The translations under genes were made by a program, and so were the position numbers. From Haloferax mucosum ATCC BAA-1512 (GTDB lineage: Archaea > Halobacteriota > Halobacteria > Halobacteriales > Haloferacaceae): 64,000 nt of DNA. The notes under the pieces are model-generated. The model had not been told where the DNA came from and made no database searches. It worked only from the letters and a program-made list of their open reading frames with translations. The stretch is taken from contig NZ_AOLN01000006.1 in NCBI RefSeq assembly GCF_000337815.1, positions 62,001 through 126,000 on the forward strand, given 5' to 3'. Shown piece after piece: positions 8,257-17,428 of the stretch. Position 1 is the first letter of the stretch, and every line of letters begins with the position of its first letter.

Positions 8257-8964
8257 ATGACCGCGGCACCGCGCGACGACCTCGCCCGCCGCATCGCGGG
8301 AGAGATTACCCTGTCGGACGACCCCGGTGCGACACTGCGAAAGTGGCGTACGGACTTCGACATCTCGCAGACGGCGCTCGCCGAGCAACTGGATGTTTCG
8401 TCGTCAGTTGTCTCGGACTACGAGAGCGGCCGCCGCGAGAGCCCCGGTATCGGCGTCATCCGCCGGATGGTCGAGGCGCTTCTCGACATCGACGAGGCCC
8501 GCGGTGGGAGTCGAATCCGACAGTACGCTCGCGTCCTCTCGGCCGGGTTCGAAAGCGACATCGTCCAAGACCTTCGGGAGTACCCGACGTCGATTCCGCT
8601 CGATAGCTTCTACGACGCCATCGGCGCGACTCCCATCGTTGACGGCGACCAAGACCGCATCAGCGGCCACACCGTCATCAACAGCATTCAGGCGATTACG
8701 CGCCTCTCCTCGGAGGAGTTCTACCGACTCTACGGACAATCGACGAGTCGAGCACTCCTCTTTACCGGCGTCACCCGCGGTGAGTCCCCCCTCGTCGCCA
8801 TGCGCGTCGTCACGCCGACGCCCAACGCGGTCATCCTCCACGGACTCACGGAAGACGAACTCTGGGAGCACGCCCCCTCACTTGCGACCATCGATGGCTT
8901 CGCCCTCGCCGTGACGAACCGCGATTTAGACGAGATGCTCGAAGACCTGCGGAAACTCCCCTAA
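8257..8964 (+). CDS. XRE-type helix-turn-helix transcriptional regulator (COG1709-like)
   Basis: The 235-residue DNA-binding protein has an XRE-type helix-turn-helix at about residues 28-75: SQTALAEQLDVSSSVVSDYESGRR is the helix pair. After a linker, the C-terminal 150 residues form an alpha/beta domain (PTSIPLDSFYDAIGATPIV to LATIDGFALAVTNRDLDEML). This resembles the archaeal COG1709 predicted regulators, which may sense a ligand through that domain. Neighbours do not reveal the target. The ATG is chosen because upstream codons give no plausible protein. Confidence 0.85.
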   Translation: MTAAPRDDLARRIAGEITLSDDPGATLRKWRTDFDISQTALAEQLDVSSSVVSDYESGRRESPGIGVIRRMVEALLDIDEARGGSRIRQYARVLSAGFESDIVQDLREYPTSIPLDSFYDAIGATPIVDGDQDRISGHTVINSIQAITRLSSEEFYRLYGQSTSRALLFTGVTRGESPLVAMRVVTPTPNAVILHGLTEDELWEHAPSLATIDGFALAVTNRDLDEMLEDLRKLP

Positions 8965-9043
8965 CGCCACGTTTCCGTCGGGTTCGCTGACTGTCCGTCG
9001 AAAGGTGAAAAAAGTCGAAGAGGTATCACGTGGACAATTGTTC

Positions 9044-9352
9044 ATGGAAATTCGTGACCTTCCATCACTCCTCGAATCCGAACTCACGTATCCGGTTGAC
9101 ACCGGTCGCGTCGTCGATCAAATCGGTGCCGTCGAACTCGACACGCCAGCGGCCGACGCCTCGGAGCCGATTAGCGTGATTATCGCCCCGCTCGGGCCAA
9201 CGACGTTCGACTCGGCGGACGAACTGTACAACACGATTCTCGGAAACGTCAGCGACGAGTTCATCGGACGGAAGTTCTACGACGACCGCGGTGCCAACCC
9301 CGCGGCCCCCGCACACAGCCCCGACCCCGCAGACGAAATCCAGTCGTTCTGA
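9044..9352 (+). CDS. DUF5789-like small haloarchaeal protein
   Basis: The 102-residue acidic protein matches the pattern I remember for the haloarchaeal DUF5789 family. A short N-terminal helix (LPSLLESELTYPV) leads to a middle with PLGPTTFDSADELYNTIL, then the signature NVSDEFIGRKFYDDRG and a disordered tail. The family has no known function; the compact C-terminal motif is well conserved across haloarchaea. An upstream in-frame start at 9005 would add 13 residues, but MEIRDLPSLL gives the better family alignment. Confidence 0.72.
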   Translation: MEIRDLPSLLESELTYPVDTGRVVDQIGAVELDTPAADASEPISVIIAPLGPTTFDSADELYNTILGNVSDEFIGRKFYDDRGANPAAPAHSPDPADEIQSF

Positions 9353-9519
9353 GTGCGACACCCGACTGCCTCGTCCCCGCGGTCGCCGCCCTACGCTCGT
9401 TTTTATCGGTTCGTCGGTTCGCGTCGCTGTCTCCTCGTCAGTGCCGGAACCACATACTGCCGACTCGTCTTCGATACAGACCCTCGTACTGCCGTCTCGT
9501 CACCGTATAAACAGCTGAT

Positions 9520-9555
9520 GGGCCGCGTCTGCGGCGGCCCGAAACTGCGCTTTTT
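9520..9555 (+). terminator. Hairpin followed by T-run
   Basis: GGGCCGC at 9520-9526 pairs with GCGGC and GGCCC at 9531-9540 with a small bulge. A five-T run follows at 9551-9555. It lies between the convergent ends of the DUF5789-like gene and hmgB and would stop plus-strand transcription. Confidence 0.4.
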
Positions 9556-9558
9556 CCG

Positions 9559-9578
9559 GAAGCGTCCTGCGACGCTTC
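9559..9578. terminator. Perfect 8-bp stem hairpin between convergent genes
   Basis: GAAGCGTC at 9559-9566 pairs perfectly with GACGCTTC at 9571-9578 across a CTGC loop. It lies 36 bases beyond the hmgB stop and could mark or protect the 3' end of that transcript. There is no T-run on the hmgB strand, so termination is uncertain. Confidence 0.35.
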
Positions 9579-9614
9579 GTCGCCGCGTTCGCGCGCCCGT
9601 CCGAACGAGTTCCG

Positions 9615-10952
9615 TTATTCGACGTATTCGTAGCGGCGCTCGTTCATCCGGCCCCAGCCCGTGAAGACGAACTCGCCTTCCGGCTGGCTGAACTCCTCGA
9701 CTTCGATTTCCTTTTCGTGGTTGTGCACGTCGTGGATGAGTTCGTAGTCATCGAAGGAAATCTCGGTGCGGGCGGCGAGTTGGCCGTCCACGTCGAGCGC
9801 GTCGATTTCGTCGAGCCACGTCTCTTGGACGGTTTCGGCGTGAATCTCGGCCTGTGCGCCGGACCCGTACGAGCCGAGCAGAAGTTGCTTGCCCGCCATG
9901 TCCTTTCCTTCCTCGGCGGCGGCTTTCAGCGCCGACGCGCGGGCGATGTGGACCGACCCGGTGTACCAGTTTCCGACGCGACTGGAGATGTCGAGTGTTG
10001 GCTCGATAACGCGAGCGTACCAGTCGCGGTACTGTTCTGTCGTCTTCAGGTCGTCCATGTACGCGCGAATAGCCTCTTCGTAGTCGTCCCACGTCTCGAA
10101 GTCGGCCTTGCGGGGCTGGCGGCCGATTTCGTCTTCGAGTTCGTCTTCGATCTCCGTGTCGCGGCTCATGTGGCGGAAGCCGAGCAGTGCGGCCTTCCGA
10201 ACCATCCCCGGGAACGGGGTGTGGAACGGGATGTACTCGAAGTCGTCGGGATGCGTTCGCCCCGCGACGCTCTCGTAATCTTCCAGCGCCTCTCGCATGC
10301 GTGCGAGATACACCTGCATGGAGCGCTTGCCGTCCACGGAGGGGAACTGCTGGTTGGGCTTGAGGAAGTCCGTCTCGTCCATACTGCCGTAGCCCTGTTC
10401 CGTCGAGAGTTCGACGAGGTCCGGGTCTTCGTCGATGAGTATCGCAACGGCACCGGCACCCTGCGTCGCCTCGCCGGGGTCGCCACGCTCGTAGAGTGCG
10501 GTGTCGGTTGCGATGACGAGCGCCGCGCGGCCACGGTTACGCCCGGCTTTGATCCAGTTGTAGGCGTCGTCGAGACTCTGCGTCCCGGCGATACACGCGA
10601 ACTTCCGTTCTCCTTTGTTGGCGTAGCGGAAGTCGCCGTCGTACACCTGTTCGAGACAGCCGGCGATGTACGTCGAAACCGGCTTGGAGTTGTCGAACGC
10701 CGACTCGGTCGCCACGTCGATGCGACCGATGTCTTCGGGTGTGAGACCTTTTCGGTCCATCAGTTTCTTCGCGGCGTTCGCTCCCATCGTGACGATGTCC
10801 TCGTACACGTCCGGGAACGACGAGGTGTGAAGGCCGAGACCCTTCGTGTACTTCTCCGGGTCTTCGCCTTTCACCGGCGCGAAGGTGTTGGGGAGGTCTA
10901 AAACGAGCTTACCCGTCCAAATCTCGATGGCGTCGATGCCGACGGAAGTCAT
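9615..10952 (-). CDS. hmgB: Hydroxymethylglutaryl-CoA synthase
   Basis: This 445-residue enzyme condenses acetoacetyl-CoA with acetyl-CoA to give HMG-CoA. That is the committed step of the mevalonate route to the isoprenoid chains of archaeal lipids. The acetylated catalytic Cys is C120 in KFACIAGTQ, the general base Glu lies in ATESAFD near E83, and the catalytic His is in EYIPFHTPFPGM. Length and motifs fit the haloarchaeal family well. A single gene, facing the DUF5789-like gene; HMG-CoA reductase is not in the window. Confidence 0.96.
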   Translation of the reverse strand: MTSVGIDAIEIWTGKLVLDLPNTFAPVKGEDPEKYTKGLGLHTSSFPDVYEDIVTMGANAAKKLMDRKGLTPEDIGRIDVATESAFDNSKPVSTYIAGCLEQVYDGDFRYANKGERKFACIAGTQSLDDAYNWIKAGRNRGRAALVIATDTALYERGDPGEATQGAGAVAILIDEDPDLVELSTEQGYGSMDETDFLKPNQQFPSVDGKRSMQVYLARMREALEDYESVAGRTHPDDFEYIPFHTPFPGMVRKAALLGFRHMSRDTEIEDELEDEIGRQPRKADFETWDDYEEAIRAYMDDLKTTEQYRDWYARVIEPTLDISSRVGNWYTGSVHIARASALKAAAEEGKDMAGKQLLLGSYGSGAQAEIHAETVQETWLDEIDALDVDGQLAARTEISFDDYELIHDVHNHEKEIEVEEFSQPEGEFVFTGWGRMNERRYEYVE

Positions 10953-11043
10953 GAACGTTGGTACTGATTCGGGGGATAAGGTTTTGTCGATGACTGGTTA
11001 CGTCGGTTGTCGAACTTTAGTGTGGCTATCTGCTGACAGCCGG

Positions 11044-13377
11044 TTATACCTGTGTTTCGTCTTTCGTGTCCGAGCCGGTCGCGCTTTGGCTGTCGGAGAC
11101 GACGACGGTCACTTCGACTAGCCCTCTGTTTTGATTCCCGGACAGTTGAGCTGTAACTGTCCTCCCCTCTGCTCCGGTGAGACTGAACGAAGCGGTATCA
11201 GTCAGCACGCCACCGACCCGAACAAAGACCGTCCCGGTTCGAAGGTCGCCGTTGGCATCGTCCGGAGAGAACGCCACTGTGACTGTTTGGACGTTCCCAG
11301 AGTTCCCCGCCTCGAAGACCTGTATATCTGTGATGTCCACGGTCGGCGCGTCGTTCCCGCCGCCTGTATCTTGGACCGTCACCGTCGTCGTCGTCGTGTC
11401 GGTGGCTCCGTCATCGTCGGTTACGGTCAGTCTCACGGTGACGTCTGTGTCACCGGAAACACTCGACGGCGCGTCGAACGTCGGCGTCTCGGAACCGGCG
11501 TTCGAGATGCTCGCACCACCGGTCGGGTCGTTCGTAATCGCCCAACTGTAGCTATCGACCGTTCCGTCGTCATCGGAACTCGACGACCCGTCGAGTTGGA
11601 TGGACCCACCTTCGCTGACGGTGTACGGACCGCCCGCTCTCGCGGTCGGCGGGGAGTTACCGTCTGGGGGCGCGTCGTTGACTCTGAACGTGTACGTCTT
11701 CGAATCGACCAACCCGTTCGGCAGGCGATAGCTCACGCGCGCGGTGACCCACTCGTCTACCATGTTCACGTTCGAACCGTCGTCGAAGAATTCGTACACG
11801 TAGAATTTTGCCGATTCGCCGCTTCCGACGACCGGGTTCGGCCCGGCGATGTTACCATCTTCGTCGAGGTCGGTCGCAATTCCGTCGTCCGGGACGGTCA
11901 CGTATTCGGACTGGCTAATCAGGTAATCGACACGCCCGTCTCCGCTCGGCGATTCGACGTAGAACTCTGTTTCGCCCGGGTCGTTGTCGCCTTGTCCGAC
12001 TCGGTCGGAGAGTCCGTTGATTCGGTCGTCGTGGGGGTTGACGACTACGTCGAGTACCTCTACCGAGTCGGTGCCGACGTTCTGTAGCGAGAATTCGATG
12101 CCGCCGCGCGTGGAGCCGGAATCGTCGCCGTCACGTCCGACCGCGTCGTTCTCGTAGAGCAGACCGCCGACGCCGCCGCCACTCCCACCAGACGAGACCG
12201 TCACCGATACGCTGGCGTCCTGCCGCGTGGCTGAGGCGAACGTGTCGTCGTCGAAGCTCCCGAGCACGGCGGCCGTGCCCGCAGATTGCCCCGTCACGGT
12301 CACTTCCACACGCCCGTCTGCGTCTGTCGTCGCGGAATCCGTCGAGAGCGATACCGCGGCGCTACTCGCGGAGAAGTTCACAGAGACGCCCGAGACGGGG
12401 TTGTTGTAGCGGTCTCTCACTTCGAAGGTCACGGTCTCAGACCCACCCGAATCGACCGTCTCCGACGACGGCCCGGTCGTGGTGAGGTAGTGCGGTGACG
12501 GCGTTTCGATGCCGGAACCGACACCGACGTTACCGATTCGGAGGTCGTAGGTCGCACCGCGTTCCATCACGAAGACGACGCTCTCGTCGGTCGGTCCCTC
12601 GCGGACCGCGTGTACGTAGGCGTCGTTCGACGTGTCTCCGGACCCGTCTAACTCCTCGGCGTCGGTCAGAATCGTCCGCCAATCATCCGCTGAGAGCTTC
12701 GTCGGCACGGTAATCGTCACGTTGTTCGCCGAGGCGTTGTTCGTCACGCTGACGGTTCGCGTCGCCCGACTCACGGCTTGGGCGTCGATTGTCGCGCTCC
12801 CGACGCCGTTTTCGGAGTAGTTACCGGCGAGGAGAACGAGCGAGATAGTCCGCCCGTCAACGAGCGATTGCCCGGAGAGCGTCCCGTTGTACCCGTTGTC
12901 GAAGCGGTTGTACGCGACCGTGTTTTCGTACACCGTGGTCGGCGCGTTCTGCATGACGTTGTAGCCCGGTCGGTATTCGAGCGCCTTCGTGGTGAACGAC
13001 AGTCGATTGTCGGTGACGTAGTCACTCGTCTCGGCTTCGTTCGTACTGACGTTCGAGACGGCGAACGTTCCGAGCGACCGCGTTTGCAACGTCCCCGTTG
13101 CCGGCCCGGGGTTGACAAAGAGCGTCCGACTGGGATAGCGCGTCCCGAGCGAGACGGTCGTCGGCGTCGGCGTCGATTTTGCCGCGCTCTCGACGACCGC
13201 TCCCCGAAGGGTAACGAACTCGTTGTGAACGTCTTGGTTGTGTTGGAACTCGACCTGTTCGTTTTGGTTCGGGACGACGGTCGCTTGGTACATCGACATC
13301 GAGATGATGATGATGCCGAACAGCAGTACTGCTCCGATTTGAACAGTAACTGCCCGCTCGTCGCCCCGAAAGTCCAT
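11044..13377 (-). CDS. Large pilin-like surface protein with Big_1-like and PKD domains
   Basis: The 777-residue protein starts MDFRGDERAVTVQIGAVL, a pilin-type signal: a charged N-terminus, then a hydrophobic helix that would stay in the membrane or a filament core. Residues up to about 270 form a domain shared with the two proteins at 32.5-36.5 kb, including the line ITVPTKLSADDWRTIL and ATYDLRIGNVGVG. A Big_1-type Ig domain follows (SETVTFEVRDRYNNPVSGV). The C-terminal half holds a cell-surface PKD domain from ARAGGPYTVSEGG to VTVRLTVTDDDGATD, then another beta domain. A longer upstream frame is not used, because it would run through the neighbouring gene. Confidence 0.85.
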   Translation of the reverse strand: MDFRGDERAVTVQIGAVLLFGIIIISMSMYQATVVPNQNEQVEFQHNQDVHNEFVTLRGAVVESAAKSTPTPTTVSLGTRYPSRTLFVNPGPATGTLQTRSLGTFAVSNVSTNEAETSDYVTDNRLSFTTKALEYRPGYNVMQNAPTTVYENTVAYNRFDNGYNGTLSGQSLVDGRTISLVLLAGNYSENGVGSATIDAQAVSRATRTVSVTNNASANNVTITVPTKLSADDWRTILTDAEELDGSGDTSNDAYVHAVREGPTDESVVFVMERGATYDLRIGNVGVGSGIETPSPHYLTTTGPSSETVDSGGSETVTFEVRDRYNNPVSGVSVNFSASSAAVSLSTDSATTDADGRVEVTVTGQSAGTAAVLGSFDDDTFASATRQDASVSVTVSSGGSGGGVGGLLYENDAVGRDGDDSGSTRGGIEFSLQNVGTDSVEVLDVVVNPHDDRINGLSDRVGQGDNDPGETEFYVESPSGDGRVDYLISQSEYVTVPDDGIATDLDEDGNIAGPNPVVGSGESAKFYVYEFFDDGSNVNMVDEWVTARVSYRLPNGLVDSKTYTFRVNDAPPDGNSPPTARAGGPYTVSEGGSIQLDGSSSSDDDGTVDSYSWAITNDPTGGASISNAGSETPTFDAPSSVSGDTDVTVRLTVTDDDGATDTTTTTVTVQDTGGGNDAPTVDITDIQVFEAGNSGNVQTVTVAFSPDDANGDLRTGTVFVRVGGVLTDTASFSLTGAEGRTVTAQLSGNQNRGLVEVTVVVSDSQSATGSDTKDETQV

Positions 13378-13447
13378 ATAACCCGAAGGTCCCCGAAGAG
13401 GGAAAAAGACTCCTACCGGTATCGAATGGTGTGAGAGGCGGCCGAGA

Positions 13448-14035
13448 TTAGTCTTCTTCTTCGACAACTTCGGGCTCAGACAGTCCGCTCTGGAGACTGT
13501 CGAGACCGTTGACCCACTCGGTGACGAGTCCGAATTCGAGTTCGTCGAGCACGTCGATGTCGAGTTCGTCGCCGTCGATGACGCGGGTGCCGACCTGCAC
13601 GATGTAGCCGAGCGCGCTGTCGAGGTCGTCGGCTTCCTCGGCGTCCGCGGCGGCGAGGATGTAGGCTTCCATGTCGTCTTCGAGGTCCGCCGGTCCGGCG
13701 ACGAGGTACTCTTCGGCCGCGAAGAAGGCACACGAGAGGCTCGTCTGTACGCTTCCGATGAGAATCTCGGCTTCCTCGTTTTCCGATTCGAATTCGGCTT
13801 CCGCCATCACGATGTCGTGGACGGTTGCGAGTTCGTCGAGTGCTTCTTCTTCGTCGAGGGTCTCGTCGTCGTAGGCGATGAGAATCTTGGCGATTGCGAT
13901 TGCCGCGTCGTTCTGGACGTTCATGAGCAGACGTCCCGTCTCCTCACTTTCGAGGTCCAGTTCTTCTTCTTCGACGCGCGTCAACCAGTTCTGCCAGCGT
14001 TCCAGCGAGTAGTATCGTTCCTCGGCCTCGGTCAT
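13448..14035 (-). CDS. DUF2150 family acidic helical protein
   Basis: This 195-residue protein is almost all helix and extremely acidic. It matches the haloarchaeal DUF2150 family as I remember it: EERYYSLERWQNWLTRVEEEE at the N-terminus and LLMNVQNDAAIAIAKIL in the middle. The function is not known. The start MTEAEERYY is the conserved one; a slightly longer frame (to 14062) adds non-family residues. It lies 70 bases upstream of the large surface protein on the same strand, so they might share a transcript. Confidence 0.85.
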   Translation of the reverse strand: MTEAEERYYSLERWQNWLTRVEEEELDLESEETGRLLMNVQNDAAIAIAKILIAYDDETLDEEEALDELATVHDIVMAEAEFESENEEAEILIGSVQTSLSCAFFAAEEYLVAGPADLEDDMEAYILAAADAEEADDLDSALGYIVQVGTRVIDGDELDIDVLDELEFGLVTEWVNGLDSLQSGLSEPEVVEEED

Positions 14036-14162
14036 ACCTACAACCTCCCGTGCCGGACTCAAATGCCTTTCTTATCCTTTCGCAACGCGTGTGATTCAGG
14101 AGCACGTTCGTACTCGGCGCGTCTACGCCCCGCAATCGCCGACTCCGATACCCACCGGTTGC

Positions 14163-14179
14163 CGTTCCGTCCCGGAACG
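14163..14179. terminator. 7-bp hairpin after the TatD-like gene
   Basis: CGTTCCG at 14163-14169 pairs with CGGAACG at 14173-14179 across a TCC loop. It is 55 bases past the stop of the TatD-like gene and upstream of the DUF2150 promoter, so it may insulate the two. Confidence 0.35.
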
Positions 14180-14233
14180 AGTCGTCGAACGGCGGTCGGT
14201 TCGGCGTGGCTCCGAACGGAATGGTCCAGCGCG

Positions 14234-15082
14234 CTATCGGTCGAGCGTCGCTTCCGTATCAACGCCGTACACGAGCGCGGGCGTCTCGACGTGCGCGTTT
14301 CTCACCGCGTCGTCGCGGCCGTCGTCTAAGAGCCACTCGACCCGTCGCGGGACCGTCTTCGGGCCCATGACGGCACCGGGTCGGTCCGGGTCGTCGATGA
14401 AATCGGTCTCCATGAGGAACGGCACGCCCCGTTCTGCGGCGTCTTCGAGACGGTCTTTGTCGCTCATGACGCTCGGCGTGCCGCCGGTGAGGTGTCCCTG
14501 CGCATAGTGTTTGACTACCCGCTCGCGCGGGACGCCGCGCTCGTCGGCCCACTCGGCCACGTCGGAGAGGTCGGTGGTCGATTCAGTGTGCAGTTGAAGC
14601 GCGCACTCGCAGTCCGCGGCGAGGTCGAGTCCGTGCCGAAGCACGGCGTTCGACGCCTCCCAGACGGCGTCTGTGACCTCGTAGTGCGGCCGTCCGGATT
14701 TAAGCGCGAGCGCATCTCCCGCGCGAACGTACTCGGCGGCGACGTCGAGACCGGCGGCCATCAGGTCCCGCGCGGCTTCGGGGTCGTAGCCTCTGTCGTC
14801 AACGAGTTTCGAGACGAGTCCGGGGTGGACGCCGAGAACGGGCCACGCGCGCCCGTCGAGGTGTTCGGACGCCTCGCGCACCACATCCATAGTCGTTTCG
14901 AAGACCGGTCGGAAGTCCTCGCCGGTTTCGACCTCGTGGCCGAGGAGCCACGACGGTTTGTTCACGACGAGCAGGTGAGTCCCGCCGCTCCGTGCGAAGT
15001 CCGTTACGGCCTCCAGTCCTCGGCCGTGGTCCGGGTCGAGGTGGAGGTGATTGTCGAGTACCGGCGTGTCGAACTTCTGCAT
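14234..15082 (-). CDS. TatD-family metal-dependent hydrolase
   Basis: This 282-residue protein is an amidohydrolase-fold enzyme. The metal-binding HLHLD near residue 12 sits at the end of the first strand, as in TatD nucleases (HxHxD). Further ligands are likely in GVHPGL near 103, QLHTEST near 163 and KHYAQGH near 190, with an Asp near ETDFIDDP. Relatives act as DNases or phosphodiesterases, but many archaeal members have no proven substrate. The motif order matches the haloarchaeal TatD group. Confidence 0.85.
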   Translation of the reverse strand: MQKFDTPVLDNHLHLDPDHGRGLEAVTDFARSGGTHLLVVNKPSWLLGHEVETGEDFRPVFETTMDVVREASEHLDGRAWPVLGVHPGLVSKLVDDRGYDPEAARDLMAAGLDVAAEYVRAGDALALKSGRPHYEVTDAVWEASNAVLRHGLDLAADCECALQLHTESTTDLSDVAEWADERGVPRERVVKHYAQGHLTGGTPSVMSDKDRLEDAAERGVPFLMETDFIDDPDRPGAVMGPKTVPRRVEWLLDDGRDDAVRNAHVETPALVYGVDTEATLDR

Positions 15083-15166
15083 AGTGGTGTGGTCGGACGG
15101 GGAGAGAAAAAACGAACCGTTCGGCGGCGACGGACTCGCCGATTCCGTCAGTCGAGTCTCTTTCCG

Positions 15167-15646
15167 TCAGTCAGGTCTCTGCTCGACGACCTCATCGAGC
15201 GTCATCGCGTGCGTGGCCGCGTTCTGTAACGCGTCCGACCGGCCGTAACTACCGGGCGCGATGGCGACCGTCTGGAGTCCGTACTCGTTTGCCGTCTCCA
15301 AGGCGGGCTTGAAATCGGTGTCCCGCGAGGCGACGGCGATGACGTCCGCGCGACCTTCCACGGCGAAGCGAGTGAGATCGACCGCGAGTTTTACGTCAAC
15401 GTCGCCGCTCGTAATGACGACTTCGAAGCCGCGCGCTTCGGCCGCCTGAATCAACCCGGGTGTCGCGTGCTCGTCGAGGTACAGCCGCGTCGCACTCATC
15501 GTCCCGCCGAGCGACCGCGCGGCCATTCGAATGTCGTCTAAATCCACGTCGAACTCGTCGCGGAGGACGTTCGGCCCGTCCACGAAGAGCGCAACCCGAC
15601 CCGACGGGACGCCGTCGGAACCGAACAACCGCCGCAGGAGGTCCAT
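15167..15646 (-). CDS. NYN-domain (PIN-like) protein, TIGR00288 type
   Basis: The 159-residue protein has a PIN-like nuclease fold. VALFVDGPNVLRDEF near residue 18 supplies the first acidic residue and Asn of the NYN motif. VDVKLAVDLTRFA near 85 and IAVASRDTDFKPALE near 105 supply the further Asp residues. NYN proteins are usually RNases; the archaeal TIGR00288 group is uncharacterised. The start MDLLRRLFGSDG is preferred over one four codons upstream because the family begins there. A single gene between the TatD-like gene and halolysin. Confidence 0.82.
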   Translation of the reverse strand: MDLLRRLFGSDGVPSGRVALFVDGPNVLRDEFDVDLDDIRMAARSLGGTMSATRLYLDEHATPGLIQAAEARGFEVVITSGDVDVKLAVDLTRFAVEGRADVIAVASRDTDFKPALETANEYGLQTVAIAPGSYGRSDALQNAATHAMTLDEVVEQRPD

Positions 15647-15803
15647 ACACCACCTCACCCCGTTTCGGGTTTATAAATTTCGAGCGAGTGTGAGCGCCGC
15701 CCCACCGAGACTGACGTCACAAATTTCCCTCGTACGATAGTGAATCAATGCTCTATTTATTCGAGTTCCTGACAATCTCTCGGTTTAGTATTGAAAATTA
15801 TGG

Positions 15804-15819
15804 TGAAATCCAAATTTCA
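15804..15819. promoter_or_regulatory. Inverted repeat before the halolysin promoter
   Basis: TGAAAT and ATTTCA, 6-base arms with a 4-base spacer, lie 12 bases upstream of the halolysin TATA-like box. This is the place for an activator or repressor site. Halolysins are known to be induced at the end of growth. Confidence 0.45.
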
Positions 15820-15831
15820 GTCAAGCTAACA

Positions 15832-15840
15832 CATAATATC
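15832..15840 (+). promoter_or_regulatory. TATA-like box of halolysin
   Basis: CATAATATC ends 26 bases before the ATG at 15866. It supports that start over the in-frame TTG at 15860 and implies a nearly leaderless message. Confidence 0.5.
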
Positions 15841-15865
15841 ATAGTGGACTGAGACATGTTTGCCC

Positions 15866-17428
15866 ATGGCAGGCACACCGAACTTCGACAGACGAAGCTT
15901 CATGAGACTCGCCGCAGCCGCCGGACTCACCGGTATGGCTGGTGTAACTAGCGCGACGCCCGGTCGCTCGCCCGGTCCGAAGAAAAACGAGGTCCTTATC
16001 GGCGTCACGAACACTGCCGACAGCCCACAGAAGGCCGTTCAGGATGCTGTTCCGGCAAACGCCGAAGTCGTCCACGAAAACAAGACCCTCAACTACGCCG
16101 CGGTCAAGTTCCCGTCCAGTGCGCCGAAGCGTGCGCGCAAGAACTTCATCAAGGCCGTCACGAAGCGCGACGACGTGAAGTACGCCGAGAAGAACGCGAC
16201 GTACGAAGCGCTCTATACGGCGAACGACCCGAAGTATGGAAACCAGTACGCACCCAAGCAGGTAAACGCCGACACCGCCTGGGACACGACGCTCGGAAGT
16301 AGCTCCGTGACGATTGCCGTCGTTGACCAGGGTGTCAAATACGACCACCCCGACCTTTCGAGCCGGTTCGGTTCGAACAAAGGCAAAGACTTCGTTGACA
16401 ATGACGGCGACCCGTACCCGGACCTGCTCTCCGACGAGTACCACGGGACCCACGTCGCGGGTATCGCCGCCGGGACGACGGACAACAACACCGGCGTCGG
16501 CGGCATCAGTAACTCCTCCCTGCTGTCGGGACGCGCCCTCTCCGAAAACGGGAGCGGTTCCACGAGCGACATCGCGGACGCAATCGAGTGGGCCGCAGAC
16601 CAAGGCGCGGATGTCATCAACCTCTCGCTCGGTGGCGGCGGCTACTCCTCGACGATGAAAAGCGCCGTCTCGTACGCGACGCAGAACGGCTCGCTCGTCG
16701 TCGCCGCGGCCGGCAACGACAGTAGCGGAAGTATCTCCTACCCCGCCGCGTACAGCGAGTGTCTCGCCGTCTCCGCACTCGACCCGGACGAAACGCTCGC
16801 TTCGTACTCCAACTACGGCTCGAAGCTCGACCTCGCGGCACCCGGAACGAACGTGCTCTCGTGCTGGACGACCAGCCAGAAGTACAACGAGATTTCCGGT
16901 ACCTCGATGGCGACGCCGGTCGTCGCGGGTGTGGCCGGTCTCACGCTCTCGGTCCACGACCTCTCGCCCGCCGACCTACGAGTCCACCTCAAGAACACTG
17001 CGGTTGACGTCGGCCTCAGTAGCTCGAAGCAAGGGTCCGGTCGCGTCGATGCCGCAAACGCCGTGACGACCGACCCCGGTGACGGTGGCGGTGGCGGCGG
17101 TGGCGGCGGTTCGAAGGAGACGACCTACAACGGTCGGCTCTCCTCTTCGTCCGATTCGAGCTGTTCGAGCTACTCGTGGAACTACAGCTCCCCGTCGCAA
17201 GTTGTCGTTGACCTCAGCGGTCCGAGCAACGCCGACTTCGACCTCTACGCCAACGAAGGTCGCGGAACGTGCCCGACGACGAGCAATTACGACTACCGCT
17301 CGTGGACCTACGACAGCAACGAACAGATTATCATCGACAACCCCGACACCTCCACGGACCTCAGCGTGATGGTTGACAGCTACAGCGGCAGTGGCGCCTA
17401 CACGGTCACCATCACCGAGAAGGAATAG
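15866..17428 (+). CDS. hly: Halolysin, secreted subtilisin-like serine protease
   Basis: The 520-residue extracellular protease has the same plan and length as halolysin R4 of Haloferax mediterranei, and from memory is very similar in sequence. A Tat signal (DRRSFMRLAAAAG) is followed by an I9-type propeptide of about 100 residues and the S8 peptidase domain. The triad reads D154 in VVDQG, H196 in YHGTHVAG and S347 in SGTSMATP. A glycine linker precedes a C-terminal pre-peptidase-like beta domain of about 110 residues, needed in relatives for activity in high salt. Tat export means it folds before crossing the membrane. It is convergent with the EF-1 alpha gene. Confidence 0.95.
   Translation: MAGTPNFDRRSFMRLAAAAGLTGMAGVTSATPGRSPGPKKNEVLIGVTNTADSPQKAVQDAVPANAEVVHENKTLNYAAVKFPSSAPKRARKNFIKAVTKRDDVKYAEKNATYEALYTANDPKYGNQYAPKQVNADTAWDTTLGSSSVTIAVVDQGVKYDHPDLSSRFGSNKGKDFVDNDGDPYPDLLSDEYHGTHVAGIAAGTTDNNTGVGGISNSSLLSGRALSENGSGSTSDIADAIEWAADQGADVINLSLGGGGYSSTMKSAVSYATQNGSLVVAAAGNDSSGSISYPAAYSECLAVSALDPDETLASYSNYGSKLDLAAPGTNVLSCWTTSQKYNEISGTSMATPVVAGVAGLTLSVHDLSPADLRVHLKNTAVDVGLSSSKQGSGRVDAANAVTTDPGDGGGGGGGGGSKETTYNGRLSSSSDSSCSSYSWNYSSPSQVVVDLSGPSNADFDLYANEGRGTCPTTSNYDYRSWTYDSNEQIIIDNPDTSTDLSVMVDSYSGSGAYTVTITEKE

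Noticed and set aside
13378-13731. An N-terminal extension of the 11-13 kb surface protein
   Set aside because: It reads through the opposite frame of the DUF2150 gene with Ser/Thr/Arg text. The pilin-type signal at 13377 is the convincing start.
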